8,879 nucleotides of DNA from an uncultured Eubacteriaceae bacterium. GTDB lineage: Bacteria > Bacillota > Clostridia > Eubacteriales > UBA1433. Below, one piece after another: positions 1 to 6,277 of this stretch. Within the stretch, counting starts at the first letter, position 1, and every line of letters starts with the position of its first letter. Location: the NCBI GenBank assembly GCA_937880125.1, contig CALFLU010000046.1:1-8879 (forward strand), written 5' to 3'. Under the pieces are notes generated by a model. That model saw nothing but the letters and a program-made list of their open reading frames with translations, did no database searches and was not told the origin of the DNA. The position numbers were made by a program, and so were the translations under genes.

Positions 1-116
1 ATGTTTTGGCGAATGACATCTTCGCTAAACACGTGCAGCGGGGTTGCATATTGCTTTGCCAAGGCCACGGTATCGTGATTTGAAAACCAATAATGATGGT
101 TTGTTGTTGTCGTCAT
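1..116 (-). CDS. lysA: PLP-dependent decarboxylase, probably diaminopimelate decarboxylase (N-terminal fragment)
   Basis: The minus strand has an ATG at 116-114 preceded by GGAG (127-124) at 7-nt spacing, and the frame stays open to the window edge. The 38 visible codons begin MTTTTNHHYWFSNHDTVALA and continue KQYATPLHVFSEDVIRQN. The segment 'A..YATPLHVFSEDVIRQN' matches the N-terminal signature of fold-type III PLP decarboxylases (in LysA typically 'YGTPLYVYsed.iR.n'), which precedes the alanine-racemase-like barrel. LysA makes L-lysine from meso-diaminopimelate in the cytoplasm. The PLP lysine and the substrate-binding residues lie outside the window, so a related carboxynorspermidine or arginine decarboxylase cannot be excluded. 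The gene has its own promoter (150-178) and lies downstream of the oxidoreductase operon in the same orientation, separated from it by a terminator. Confidence 0.6.
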   Translation of the reverse strand, partial: MTTTTNHHYWFSNHDTVALAKQYATPLHVFSEDVIRQN

Positions 117-149
117 ATTCTTGCTCCACTATTTAAATTACAAGAAAAT

Positions 150-178
150 ATTTTATCAAAAAGTGGTAAAAAAGTCCA
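150..178 (-). promoter_or_regulatory. Promoter of the lysA-like gene
   Basis: On the minus strand, TGGACT (178-173, -35) is followed after exactly 17 nt by TAAAAT (155-150, -10). A TG one base upstream of the -10 makes it an extended -10 (TGATAAAAT). The expected start near 143 leaves a leader of about 27 nt carrying the GGAG site. This is a motif match only. Confidence 0.5.
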
Positions 179-196
179 GTGGCACCCTATATATTT

Positions 197-236
197 TGCA
201 TGTAAACAAAGAAGACACACCAAGGTGTGTCTTCTT
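197..236 (-). terminator. Rho-independent terminator of the oxidoreductase operon
   Basis: The arms AAGAAGACACACC (209-221) and GGTGTGTCTTCTT (224-236) are perfectly complementary over 13 bp, with only AA between them, so the real loop is about 4 nt. On the minus strand the stem runs into TTTGTTT. It lies 20 nt past the stop of the gamma-subunit gene, as expected for the end of this five-gene operon, and just before the next gene's promoter. Confidence 0.85.
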
Positions 237-255
237 AAGAATCGAGAGTGGTGCT

Positions 256-789
256 TTATACCATTTCCGCTCCGGCTTTGATGCAAGCAATGTTGGAATC
301 AACAAATTTTGCTTTGTCGCCTGTGAATGTTTGTTTTACCAAATCATAAAGGCTTTCGAGGGTAACGGTTTGTGTAGCTTTTGCATAGGCACCGAGGATA
401 ACCATGTTGGCGCCTCTGCTGTTGCCCAGCTCTTCTGCTTTTTCCTGTGCGTCTACATAGTAAACGGTGATGTCGTCTCTCTTTGATTTTTCTTTGATGA
501 TGGAGCTGTTAATGAACAGTTTTCCTCCGGGGATAACCGTGTCTTCAAATTTATGCAAGGAAGGAAGGTTCATTACGATTACGCTGTTGGCTTCGAGAAC
601 TTGCGCAGCACCGATTTCTTCATCAGAAATTACGACGCTGCAGTTTGCCGTACCGCCGCGCATTTCAGGACCGTAAGAGGGAGCCCATGTTACTTCTTTG
701 CCTTCTGCAAAGCCCGCATATGCGATCATTTGACCGATACGCAGTACGCCCTGTCCACCAAAACCAGCTACCAATACTTGTTCTAACAT
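256..789 (-). CDS. 2-oxoacid:ferredoxin oxidoreductase, gamma subunit
   Basis: This 177-residue protein is the gamma subunit of a four-subunit 2-oxoacid:ferredoxin oxidoreductase (VOR/KGOR type), a cytoplasmic enzyme converting a 2-oxoacid plus CoA to acyl-CoA, CO2 and reduced ferredoxin. The single POR_gamma/EKR-type domain fills the chain. It has the N-terminal GFGGQG loop (residues 9-14), the conserved SYGPEMRGGTANC segment (38-50) and the usual 'GGKLFINSSII' strand. The length is normal for a separate gamma subunit (about 180). The ATG at 789 is chosen because AAAGGAGGAG sits 8 nt upstream; an upstream TTG at 813 overlaps the beta gene and would place that Shine-Dalgarno inside the coding region. 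It is the last gene of the operon, 16 nt after the beta-subunit stop, and is followed by the 209-236 terminator. Substrate (branched-chain 2-oxoacid or 2-oxoglutarate) cannot be told from this subunit. Confidence 0.92.
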   Translation of the reverse strand: MLEQVLVAGFGGQGVLRIGQMIAYAGFAEGKEVTWAPSYGPEMRGGTANCSVVISDEEIGAAQVLEANSVIVMNLPSLHKFEDTVIPGGKLFINSSIIKEKSKRDDITVYYVDAQEKAEELGNSRGANMVILGAYAKATQTVTLESLYDLVKQTFTGDKAKFVDSNIACIKAGAEMV

Positions 790-805
790 ATCACATACTC
801 CTCCT

Positions 806-1543
806 TTATTCAAAATCCTTAAAGTTGCCTAACGGGTAATAAGGGATCATGTTTTCTTGGAGCCATGTCATGGCGCCAGCAGGTGTGTAACCCCAGTTTG
901 TCGGGCATGTGGACAATACTTCAACCAAAGCATAGCCTTTGCCTTGAATTTGGCATTCAAATGCACGGCGAATAGCTTTTTTCGCTTTGCGCACGTTTGC
1001 GGGGGTATCGGTGGATACACGTTCAACAAATTTAGCGCCTTCGATGGTTGCAATCATTTCAGCGATACGAATGGGTTTGCCGCAATGCTCTTCGCTTCTG
1101 CCGTAAGGAGCTGTGGAAGCCTTTTGGCCAACGAGCGTTGTGGGTGCCATCTGTCCGCCGGTCATGCCGTAAATAGCATTGTTAACGAAGATGGTCGAAA
1201 TTTTTTCGCCTCTGTGTGCGGCATGAACAACTTCTGCCGTACCGATGGAAGCCAAGTCACCGTCGCCTTGGTATGTGAATACAAAGTTGTCGGGGTGAAC
1301 TCTTTTTTGTCCCGTGGCAACTGCCGGTGCACGACCGTGTGCCGCTACATACATGTCGCATGCAAAGAAGTAGTCACTCAATGCTGCGCAGCCAACAGGC
1401 GCAACGCCTACTGCACGATCAAATACGCCGAGTTCTACCAAGTTTTCCGCAACGAGTTTGTGAATGATGCCGTGTGTGCATCCCGGACAGAATGACAAAG
1501 GAGCATCGGTTAATGCGGGTGATTTTTTATATACAACAGCCAT
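806..1543 (-). CDS. 2-oxoacid:ferredoxin oxidoreductase, beta subunit (TPP-binding)
   Basis: This 245-residue protein is the catalytic thiamine-diphosphate subunit. It has a C-terminal-TPP-enzyme fold with CPGCTHG (19-25, whose cysteines can ligate a [4Fe-4S] cluster in this family), VGCA (50-53), AHGRA (68-72), and the TPP/Mg motif GDGD (93-96) followed by NN (121-122) and the family-typical AIYGMTGGQ (123-131). The 'VGVAPVGC' and 'NNAIYGMTGGQMAPTT' stretches are characteristic of VOR/KGOR beta subunits rather than pyruvate:ferredoxin oxidoreductases. Its ATG overlaps the alpha-subunit stop (TAATG), and its AGGAGGT Shine-Dalgarno lies inside the last codons of alpha, so translation is probably coupled. 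NCBI-style names would be the VOR or 2-oxoglutarate synthase beta subunit; substrate is not resolvable here. Confidence 0.93.
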   Translation of the reverse strand: MAVVYKKSPALTDAPLSFCPGCTHGIIHKLVAENLVELGVFDRAVGVAPVGCAALSDYFFACDMYVAAHGRAPAVATGQKRVHPDNFVFTYQGDGDLASIGTAEVVHAAHRGEKISTIFVNNAIYGMTGGQMAPTTLVGQKASTAPYGRSEEHCGKPIRIAEMIATIEGAKFVERVSTDTPANVRKAKKAIRRAFECQIQGKGYALVEVLSTCPTNWGYTPAGAMTWLQENMIPYYPLGNFKDFE

Positions 1544-2604
1544 TATGCTTTACCTCCTAATACTTCTTTCGCGTAACTGTATACAGCATCAGGAATGATC
1601 GGGTTTCCGCCTGTTCTTCCGAAGAATTTGATGGGGAATTTGCCCAACACGGAGAGACGAATGTCTTCGATCATCTGTCCGCAGCTTTGTTCTACGCTGA
1701 TGATGGCTTTACAGTTCGGGTTGATTTTGTCAAAAGCTTCTTTGGGGAACGGATAGAGAGAAATAGGTCTGATCAATCCGAATTTGAGTCCCTCTTCTTT
1801 TGCTTTTTTCAGTACGTTTTTGCAAGCTCTGCTGGGTGTGCCGTATGCTACGAGCACGATGTCTGCGTCTTCAACGTCGATGGCTTCATAACGTACATAG
1901 TTTTCGGAATAGTCTTTCAATTTTGCTTGAATGACATGGTTGAGCTCTTCCAGGCCGTCTGCGGGAAGGATCATGGCATTAATACGGTTGTGTTCGCCGC
2001 GTTTTACATGACCGCCGTCTGCTGCCCAGGGTTTGTCGATGGGTTTTTCGGTTGCTTCTTTGATTTCTACGGGTTCCATCATTTGGCCGATGAGACCGTC
2101 TGCCAAAATCAATACAGGCATTCTGTATTTGTCGGCAATGTCAAAGGCTTCTGTAACCAAGTCTGCGCATTCCTGCACGCTTGCAGGTGCGAAGCACGGG
2201 TGGTAGTAGTCGCCGTTTCCGCCGCCGCGTGTACACATGAAATAGTCGCTTTGTTGCGGAAGGATGTTACCCAAACCGGGGCCACCTCTGGATACGTTGA
2301 TGACAACTGCCGGAATTTGAGCAGCTACCATGTAGGTCAGGCCTTCTTGTTTGAGAGCCAAACCGGGTGAAGATGTGGACGTAATAACACGCGCGCCCGC
2401 TCCGCCGGCACCGTATACCATGTAGCTTGCTGCAACTTCGCTCTCAGCCTGCAGAAAACATCCGCCTGCTTTGGGCATTTCTCGTGCCATATACTCGATC
2501 AGTTCGCTTTGTGGTGTAATGGGGTAACCGAAGAAATGTGTTGCGCCGGCTGCAATAGCCGCTGCTGCCAATGCTTCGTTACCTTTCATCAATTTCTTTG
2601 CCAT
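1543..2604 (-). CDS. vorB: 2-oxoacid:ferredoxin oxidoreductase, alpha subunit (VorB-like)
   Basis: This 353-residue alpha subunit of the same complex carries the pyrimidine-binding domain of the split TPP enzyme and the transketolase-C-like domain. It shows MKGNEALAAAAIAAG (6-20), GYPITPQSE (26-34, the family signature, usually GYPITPSTE), TSTSSPG (75-81), 'SRGGPGLGN', QQSDYF, and a C-terminal 'ISVEQSCGQMIEDIR' plus 'GRTGGNP' typical of the VorB/KorA group. The ATG at 2604 is preceded by GGAGGAAGGAG. An extension to 2691 would run through the upstream ferredoxin gene, so it is rejected. The gap to the ferredoxin stop is 16 nt and the stop overlaps the beta ATG by one base. I favour VorB (3-methyl-2-oxobutanoate dehydrogenase) by resemblance; 2-oxoglutarate synthase KorA is the main alternative. 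Confidence 0.9.
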   Translation of the reverse strand: MAKKLMKGNEALAAAAIAAGATHFFGYPITPQSELIEYMAREMPKAGGCFLQAESEVAASYMVYGAGGAGARVITSTSSPGLALKQEGLTYMVAAQIPAVVINVSRGGPGLGNILPQQSDYFMCTRGGGNGDYYHPCFAPASVQECADLVTEAFDIADKYRMPVLILADGLIGQMMEPVEIKEATEKPIDKPWAADGGHVKRGEHNRINAMILPADGLEELNHVIQAKLKDYSENYVRYEAIDVEDADIVLVAYGTPSRACKNVLKKAKEEGLKFGLIRPISLYPFPKEAFDKINPNCKAIISVEQSCGQMIEDIRLSVLGKFPIKFFGRTGGNPIIPDAVYSYAKEVLGGKA

Positions 2605-2620
2605 TTTGTTCTCCTTCCTC

Positions 2621-2833
2621 CTACTCTTTTTCGACAGTGATAATGCTGTCGGGACACATGATTGCACAAGTACCGCATGCGATGCATTCATCGATGTCGG
2701 TCACTGTGACAGGGTAGTATCCTTTTGCATTGGTTTCACTGTCGAGTACTAAGATTTTTTTGGGACAGAAAGTTACGCAAAGTTCACAACCTTTGCATTT
2801 CTCTGTGTCGAATGTGAGTTTCGCTTTTGCCAT
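2621..2833 (-). CDS. 2x[4Fe-4S] ferredoxin, delta subunit of the 2-oxoacid oxidoreductase
   Basis: This 70-residue bacterial-type ferredoxin has two complete CxxCxxCxxxCP motifs: C13, C16, C19, C23-P24 and C50, C53, C56, C60-P61. Each should ligate one [4Fe-4S] cluster. In four-subunit oxidoreductases this delta subunit passes electrons from the beta subunit to external ferredoxin. The short linker between the motifs contains KGYYPV, which is common in Kor/Vor delta subunits. The ATG at 2833 has AGAGGTGG 7 nt upstream. It lies 24 nt after the ATPase gene and 16 nt before the alpha gene, giving the order delta-alpha-beta-gamma. Its position inside the operon argues for a dedicated subunit rather than a general ferredoxin. 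Confidence 0.92.
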   Translation of the reverse strand: MAKAKLTFDTEKCKGCELCVTFCPKKILVLDSETNAKGYYPVTVTDIDECIACGTCAIMCPDSIITVEKE

Positions 2834-2857
2834 TATAGCGCCACCTCTCTTATTTAT

Positions 2858-3547
2858 TTAAAGCCACTCGGGCCTCATAAGCATAGTCATGGGAAATTTT
2901 TCACCCGCCAGGTCATAGCCGCTCATATCCACCATTTCTTTGATGTAGGAAGTATACATCACAGGCAGGTTTGTAGCTTCACTGACTTCGCGCACGAGCT
3001 TGTCGCCTTTGAGAATGTCTTCGGGCGAGGTGTCTCGAACGAGATGGGTGTTGTTGATAAAACCGCTGATTTTGAGTTTAGATTTTTCTTCAATGCCTCT
3101 CATGAAAGACAAAACCGTCTCCACCGTTTCGGTTTCGGGTCTGTTGGCATTGACAACCATATACATATTATAGTTTGTTTTTTTGATGCCATCAGAAAAA
3201 CGCCCCAGGGCTCTGGCACCTTCGGGGTTGCCCCCTACGTCGACAATGCCGTAGTACTGGTCGGTTTGAAAAAGTAGATTCAGTTCGGGTGATAAGGATG
3301 GAAGATCCATGGGATGGCTTTCTTTGTTGCCTAAGACGGAAGAAATTACGCGGATGCCTTTGGCTTCCAGTTCGTCGGTAATTTCTCGGGTACGAAAATA
3401 AGGGTTGATAATATCTAAGTCTGCCAGGGCGACTTTGTGTCCCGCTTCTTGCATTTTCATTGCGTAGTTTACGGAAAATTCTGTTTTGCCGCTCCCGAAA
3501 TGACCTACAATTATCGTTAATTGTATGTTATCCAGGTTTGTTGCCAT
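2858..3547 (-). CDS. CobQ/CobB/MinD/ParA-type P-loop ATPase, first gene of the oxidoreductase operon
   Basis: This is a 229-residue soluble SIMIBI-class nucleotide-binding protein. It has the Walker A GHFGSGKTE (15-23), the switch-I-like segment ADLDIINPYFRTRE (42-55) with D43 and D45, and a Walker-B/switch-II-like IVDVGGNP (101-108). Later 'VVNANRPET' and 'FINNTHL' fit the base-recognition region of MinD/CobQ-like folds. Automatic pipelines usually call such proteins 'ATP-binding protein' or 'CobQ-like'; the biological role is unknown to me. The ATG at 3547 is chosen because the longer frame to 3637 would cross the promoter; the Shine-Dalgarno (AGAGAAG) is weak. The gene leads the operon, 24 nt ahead of the ferredoxin, so a role in assembling or controlling the oxidoreductase is plausible, but this rests on context alone. 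Confidence 0.85.
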   Translation of the reverse strand: MATNLDNIQLTIIVGHFGSGKTEFSVNYAMKMQEAGHKVALADLDIINPYFRTREITDELEAKGIRVISSVLGNKESHPMDLPSLSPELNLLFQTDQYYGIVDVGGNPEGARALGRFSDGIKKTNYNMYMVVNANRPETETVETVLSFMRGIEEKSKLKISGFINNTHLVRDTSPEDILKGDKLVREVSEATNLPVMYTSYIKEMVDMSGYDLAGEKFPMTMLMRPEWL

Positions 3548-3605
3548 ATTCTTCTCTGCCTTTTTAAAATTTGCGGCCCTTTTAACGCGAGCCGACTTCG
3601 TTATT

Positions 3606-3634
3606 ATAATAACATTTGAGTTAAAAAATGTCAA
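3606..3634 (-). promoter_or_regulatory. Strong promoter of the ATPase-oxidoreductase operon
   Basis: On the minus strand a perfect TTGACA (3634-3629) is followed after 17 nt by TATTAT (3611-3606), with TG one base upstream giving an extended -10. Transcription should start near 3599, leaving a leader of about 50 nt before the ATG at 3547. It is the best sigma-A-like promoter in the window and fits a highly expressed central-metabolism operon. Confidence 0.8.
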
Positions 3635-3635
3635 C

Positions 3636-3661
3636 AATACATGAAATATATTTTATGTATT
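3636..3661. promoter_or_regulatory. 26-bp near-perfect palindrome abutting the operon -35
   Basis: Arms AATACAT (3636-3642) and ATGTATT (3655-3661) enclose the self-complementary core AAATATATTT. Over 26 bp only one position pair (3643 with 3654) is mismatched. It begins one base upstream of the TTGACA of the oxidoreductase operon, centred roughly 50 bp before the predicted start. It could be a regulator site, an AT-rich UP-like element, or a weak AT-only hairpin behind the flippase gene. Confidence 0.5.
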
Positions 3662-3685
3662 ATTATTGTTTTTCTTGCGGAGTAT

Positions 3686-3705
3686 TGCCCTATTTGCAGA
3701 GGGCA
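3686..3705. other. Weak hairpin in the flippase-oxidoreductase intergenic region
   Basis: TGCCCT (3686-3691) pairs with AGGGCA (3700-3705) around an 8-nt loop, 17 nt past the flippase stop codon. On the minus strand, where a flippase terminator is needed, no T tract follows; on the plus strand only GCTTTT follows. It may mark the transcript end, but it is not a convincing intrinsic terminator. Confidence 0.25.
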
Positions 3706-3721
3706 GCTTTTACGGTTCCTT

Positions 3722-5938
3722 TTATTTTTCGTCATCAAAGTCTTCATCTTTGGGCATGCCGAGAAATTTGTCCAGTGCGGCCAAAAATTTTTCTTTGCCG
3801 GTGGGTTTTGTTTCCTTCTCTTTTGCATCATAGCCTGCGGCGATGGTTTCGATTTCGGGATTGGTAAAGACCAAATCCATATCGTCCAAATGCTGCAGTG
3901 CACTCCCCTCTTTATCTGCGGCGTATTCGGCTTTATTTGTTACGTGGTTGTCTGCGGCAAGCTTTTCTTTGAGGAACTCACCATCTGTTTCATGGGATGC
4001 GGACAATATCGATGTGTCGGCAGGTGCCGTGCTTTGGGTACTCGCCGCAGTTTTCTCATTCTTTTCGTGCTTGTGTTTGGCCACGGCTTTGGTGAGGTGT
4101 CGTTTGCTGAGGAGGTATTGCCTCTTTGCTCTTTTTCTGATTTTTGAGGGAATGAGGTGCTCTTTAATGGAGGCAAGTTCGCTGCTAAGAGCTTCTTCGT
4201 CTGCCTTGAGATCTATTTTTTGTTGCAGGAAGTTGTAGGCACTCTCATCATCAAAGAGTTCTGCCGTGCGTTCGTTTCCGCGCAGCATGCTCTCGTAATC
4301 ATAGGCCATGTCAAAGTAGTTTTCGTATCCTGCGACAAAGGTGCTCACCGGCTGCAGGGAAGGTGTGAAGCTATGTTGCGCATGCACCTGTGTGGGGCGA
4401 AAAACAGCCTTGAGGCGATCGCGGTATAAATACAGATAGTGAAAACCTTCCACGCGCAACAGCCGCATGAGGATTCGAAAAGCGATGAAGTTGACAAAAA
4501 ACAAAACCGTCAAAATAATCAACAGGTGCGCAAGGGTCGGGCGCATGGAGTAAAACGTCAGGGTAAAAGCCGTTACCAGTGCCAGGCCAATGGGTCCTGC
4601 CGCCAACAGCAGCTTGAGAAAGTTTTTGACAATTCCCCAGAGTCCGAAGGCGCCGATACGCTCCTTGAGCGCACTGAAGAGAATCACGACGTGGATAATA
4701 TTGGCACCGAGGGCTGCAAGCACAATGCCCACCTCGCCCATGCGCGGCACGAGTAAAAAGTCGAGGCCTACGTTGAGCGCTAAGGTAATGAGGGCGGTGA
4801 TGACGGGGATTTTGATTTCACGCATGACAAAGAAGGCATTATCCAATAATAGCCTAAGCGAGAGAGGCAAAATAATCAGCGCATAGCCCGCAAAGAGATG
4901 CGACGTGCGAATGAGTGATACGCCGTCAAAGGCGCCGTGCTGATAGATAAGGCGCACAACGGGGCTGGACAGTGCCGTCAAAAAAATGATAAAAGGAAAC
5001 GTCCACAGCAGCGCAATACTCAGCGTGGAGCGCACCGATTGGCGAAAGCTATCGGCCCTACCCTCTTCAAAGCTTCTGCTGAGCAGCGGAAAAAGCACGG
5101 AATAGATGAAGAAAAATACGAGAACTACGACCATGCTTTGCAGTTTTTGTGCATAGCGCAAAGACGAGACCATGCCTGTGCCCAGTGTGGAAGCCAGTGT
5201 TCTGTCGATGAGATGAATGATTTCATAACTGAAATAAAACAACAGTGCGGGCAAGAGCATGACTGCAAAGCCCTTTGTTTTTTTGTTGTTAAAGGAGAGT
5301 GTCGGGCGGTAGCGAAAACCGTTTTTGATAGCGCTTATAAGCCCGGGCGCCATGGCAAGGACGTAGCCTGCCAGGGTGGCGTAGGCAATGGGCAAAATGT
5401 TTTCGTTGTTGCTCAGAAAAATGCCCGCGGTCATGCACAGCGAAATGATGGCGGATTCCACGGCAAAGAGCGACAAATTGCTCTTGCTGTGTCCATAGCC
5501 TTTCCAAACGCTTGCCAGGGCCGGCGGCACCATGGCAAAGGCGAGAATTTTTGTTAAAGGAAGAGCGGCCGCAACAGATTTTTCGTCAAAACCGAAGGCC
5601 AGCGCCTTGATGACATATTGCGGGAAAAAGAACACTGCCACACCCAGCGCCAAAGCAATGAGGAGCATGATACCCAGCAGTGCGGAAGAAAATCGATTTT
5701 GTTCTTCCGGTTCCAGGTCGTTTTGCCTGTAAAAGAGTCGGGGTAAATTGATGGTAAGGGCCATAGCCGGCGCAGCAAGCAACAGCGTGGGCACTGCCTG
5801 TGCCACAATAAAAGCATCGCTGACAGCGCTTGTGCCATAGCGCCATGCCAAAATGATATCGCTGAAGAGACTGAGTAGTTTGGTCAGTATAATACCCAAC
5901 AAAAAATAGCGGGCGGCTCTTGCGTATAATTTTTCCAT
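3722..5938 (-). CDS. murJ: MurJ/MviN-like lipid-linked oligosaccharide flippase with long C-terminal tail
   Basis: This 738-residue polytopic inner-membrane protein of the MOP (MATE/MurJ) superfamily is expected to flip a polyprenyl-linked glycan such as lipid II. Residues about 10-492 contain about 14 hydrophobic segments, the MurJ topology. MurJ-like motifs include SDAFIVAQAVP (40-50), LFPLLSRSF (282-290) and IYQHGAF (331-337). Residues about 505-738 are hydrophilic: a basic stretch (KIRKRAKR, 599-606), low-complexity Ala/Thr/Ser/Lys/Glu sequence and an acidic end (DEDFDDEK). Family members are usually about 510-530 residues. By alignment from memory to E. coli MurJ, essential Arg18, Arg24, Arg52 and Arg270 correspond to K20, S26, L54 and K265, so the substrate may differ from lipid II. 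The ATG at 5938 has AGGAG 5 nt upstream; the longer frame to 6052 crosses the promoter. The gene is monocistronic, 174 nt before the ATPase gene. Confidence 0.82.
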   Translation of the reverse strand: MEKLYARAARYFLLGIILTKLLSLFSDIILAWRYGTSAVSDAFIVAQAVPTLLLAAPAMALTINLPRLFYRQNDLEPEEQNRFSSALLGIMLLIALALGVAVFFFPQYVIKALAFGFDEKSVAAALPLTKILAFAMVPPALASVWKGYGHSKSNLSLFAVESAIISLCMTAGIFLSNNENILPIAYATLAGYVLAMAPGLISAIKNGFRYRPTLSFNNKKTKGFAVMLLPALLFYFSYEIIHLIDRTLASTLGTGMVSSLRYAQKLQSMVVVLVFFFIYSVLFPLLSRSFEEGRADSFRQSVRSTLSIALLWTFPFIIFLTALSSPVVRLIYQHGAFDGVSLIRTSHLFAGYALIILPLSLRLLLDNAFFVMREIKIPVITALITLALNVGLDFLLVPRMGEVGIVLAALGANIIHVVILFSALKERIGAFGLWGIVKNFLKLLLAAGPIGLALVTAFTLTFYSMRPTLAHLLIILTVLFFVNFIAFRILMRLLRVEGFHYLYLYRDRLKAVFRPTQVHAQHSFTPSLQPVSTFVAGYENYFDMAYDYESMLRGNERTAELFDDESAYNFLQQKIDLKADEEALSSELASIKEHLIPSKIRKRAKRQYLLSKRHLTKAVAKHKHEKNEKTAASTQSTAPADTSILSASHETDGEFLKEKLAADNHVTNKAEYAADKEGSALQHLDDMDLVFTNPEIETIAAGYDAKEKETKPTGKEKFLAALDKFLGMPKDEDFDDEK

Positions 5939-5969
5939 AAAGGCTCCTATGTTTGTGTCACAGTTAGAG

Positions 5970-5998
5970 ATTATAATACGTTTTGTAAAATTTTTCAA
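5970..5998 (-). promoter_or_regulatory. Promoter of the murJ-like flippase gene
   Basis: On the minus strand TTGAAA (5998-5993) and a perfect TATAAT (5975-5970) are separated by exactly 17 nt. The predicted start near 5963 gives a leader of about 25 nt ending in AGGAGCCTTT before the ATG at 5938. Confidence 0.75.
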
Positions 5999-6016
5999 GA
6001 ACCCGTAAAGTGACCT

Positions 6017-6042
6017 ACAAAACAGGCAGCTGTTTTGTTTTT
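6017..6042 (+). terminator. Terminator-like hairpin with no matching upstream gene
   Basis: ACAAAACAG (6017-6025) and CTGTTTTGT (6030-6038) form a perfect 9-bp stem with loop GCAG, followed on the plus strand by a run of Ts to 6042. It faces away from any coding gene: no plus-strand gene lies upstream, and it sits behind the start of the minus-strand flippase gene. It might stop antisense transcription into the divergent region or be an operator; function is unproven. Confidence 0.4.
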
Positions 6043-6130
6043 GGCATCCCATTTTGTTTGCTGCGCCTGGATGTTATTTTTTTTGCCGCACTGTATTTTC
6101 GCCTTGCTGTGAGCGGCATTTGCGGCGCAC

Positions 6131-6163
6131 AAAAACGTGTTGATAGGACAAATACGTTTTTTT
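6131..6163. repeat. Inverted repeat AAAAACGT / ACGTTTTT
   Basis: Perfect 8-bp arms at 6131-6138 and 6154-6161 enclose 15 nt, and on the plus strand a T run continues to 6163. The weak AT-rich stem and long loop make it a poor terminator; a protein-binding site is as likely. Confidence 0.3.
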
Positions 6164-6177
6164 ATGACACATAAAAA
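6159..6177. promoter_or_regulatory. 19-bp palindrome, possible regulator binding site
   Basis: TTTTTATG (6159-6166) and CATAAAAA (6170-6177) are perfect 8-bp arms separated by ACA. It shares three T bases with the preceding repeat. It lies about 130 bp before the predicted start of the Crp/Fnr gene and about 200 bp before that of the flippase gene, so any control would be from a distance. Confidence 0.35.
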
Positions 6178-6263
6178 CTTCGCGCCCCCCTCCCCTCTTT
6201 GCGCATAATTGCCCTTTGACATTGTGTTGAAAAAATTTCACTGCGGCAGAAAAACAAAAAACT

Positions 6264-6277
6264 GTTGCGGGCGCAAC
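6264..6277. promoter_or_regulatory. Candidate autoregulatory operator GTTGC-N4-GCAAC (copy 1)
   Basis: GTTGC-GGGC-GCAAC is a perfect palindrome except for its two central bases (arms GTTGCG and CGCAAC). It overlaps the -35 region of the Crp/Fnr gene promoter, centred about 28 bp upstream of the predicted start, a position at which a bound protein would normally repress. The same ten fixed bases with the same spacing recur upstream of asrA at 7004-7017. Confidence 0.45.

Noticed and set aside
131..159. Alternative lysA promoter TTGATA-17-TTAAAT
   Set aside because: Its start site would fall in the ribosome-binding site; the upstream TGGACT-17-TAAAAT pair leaves a workable leader.
790..813. 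TTG start giving eight extra residues to the gamma subunit
   Set aside because: It would bury the AAAGGAGGAG site within the gene and overlap the beta gene; the internal ATG at 789 begins the conserved domain.
857..1495. Long plus-strand open frame antisense to the beta-subunit gene, and a similar one at 1687-2370 antisense to the alpha gene
   Set aside because: No Shine-Dalgarno or promoter and no recognisable domain; the minus-strand frames are clear conserved enzymes, so these are shadow frames.
3548..3637. N-terminal extension of 30 residues on the P-loop ATPase
   Set aside because: The extension covers the -10 and part of the -35 region of the operon promoter and adds no family-like sequence.
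3641..4147. Plus-strand frame starting MKYILCIIIVFLAEYC that looks like a signal peptide
   Set aside because: It is antisense to the flippase tail, Cys/Phe-rich throughout, without a ribosome site; the hydrophobic start comes from AT-rich intergenic DNA.
5939..6052. N-terminal extension of 38 residues on the flippase
   Set aside because: It spans the TTGAAA-17-TATAAT promoter, and the ATG at 5938 has its own AGGAG and starts a normal first transmembrane region.
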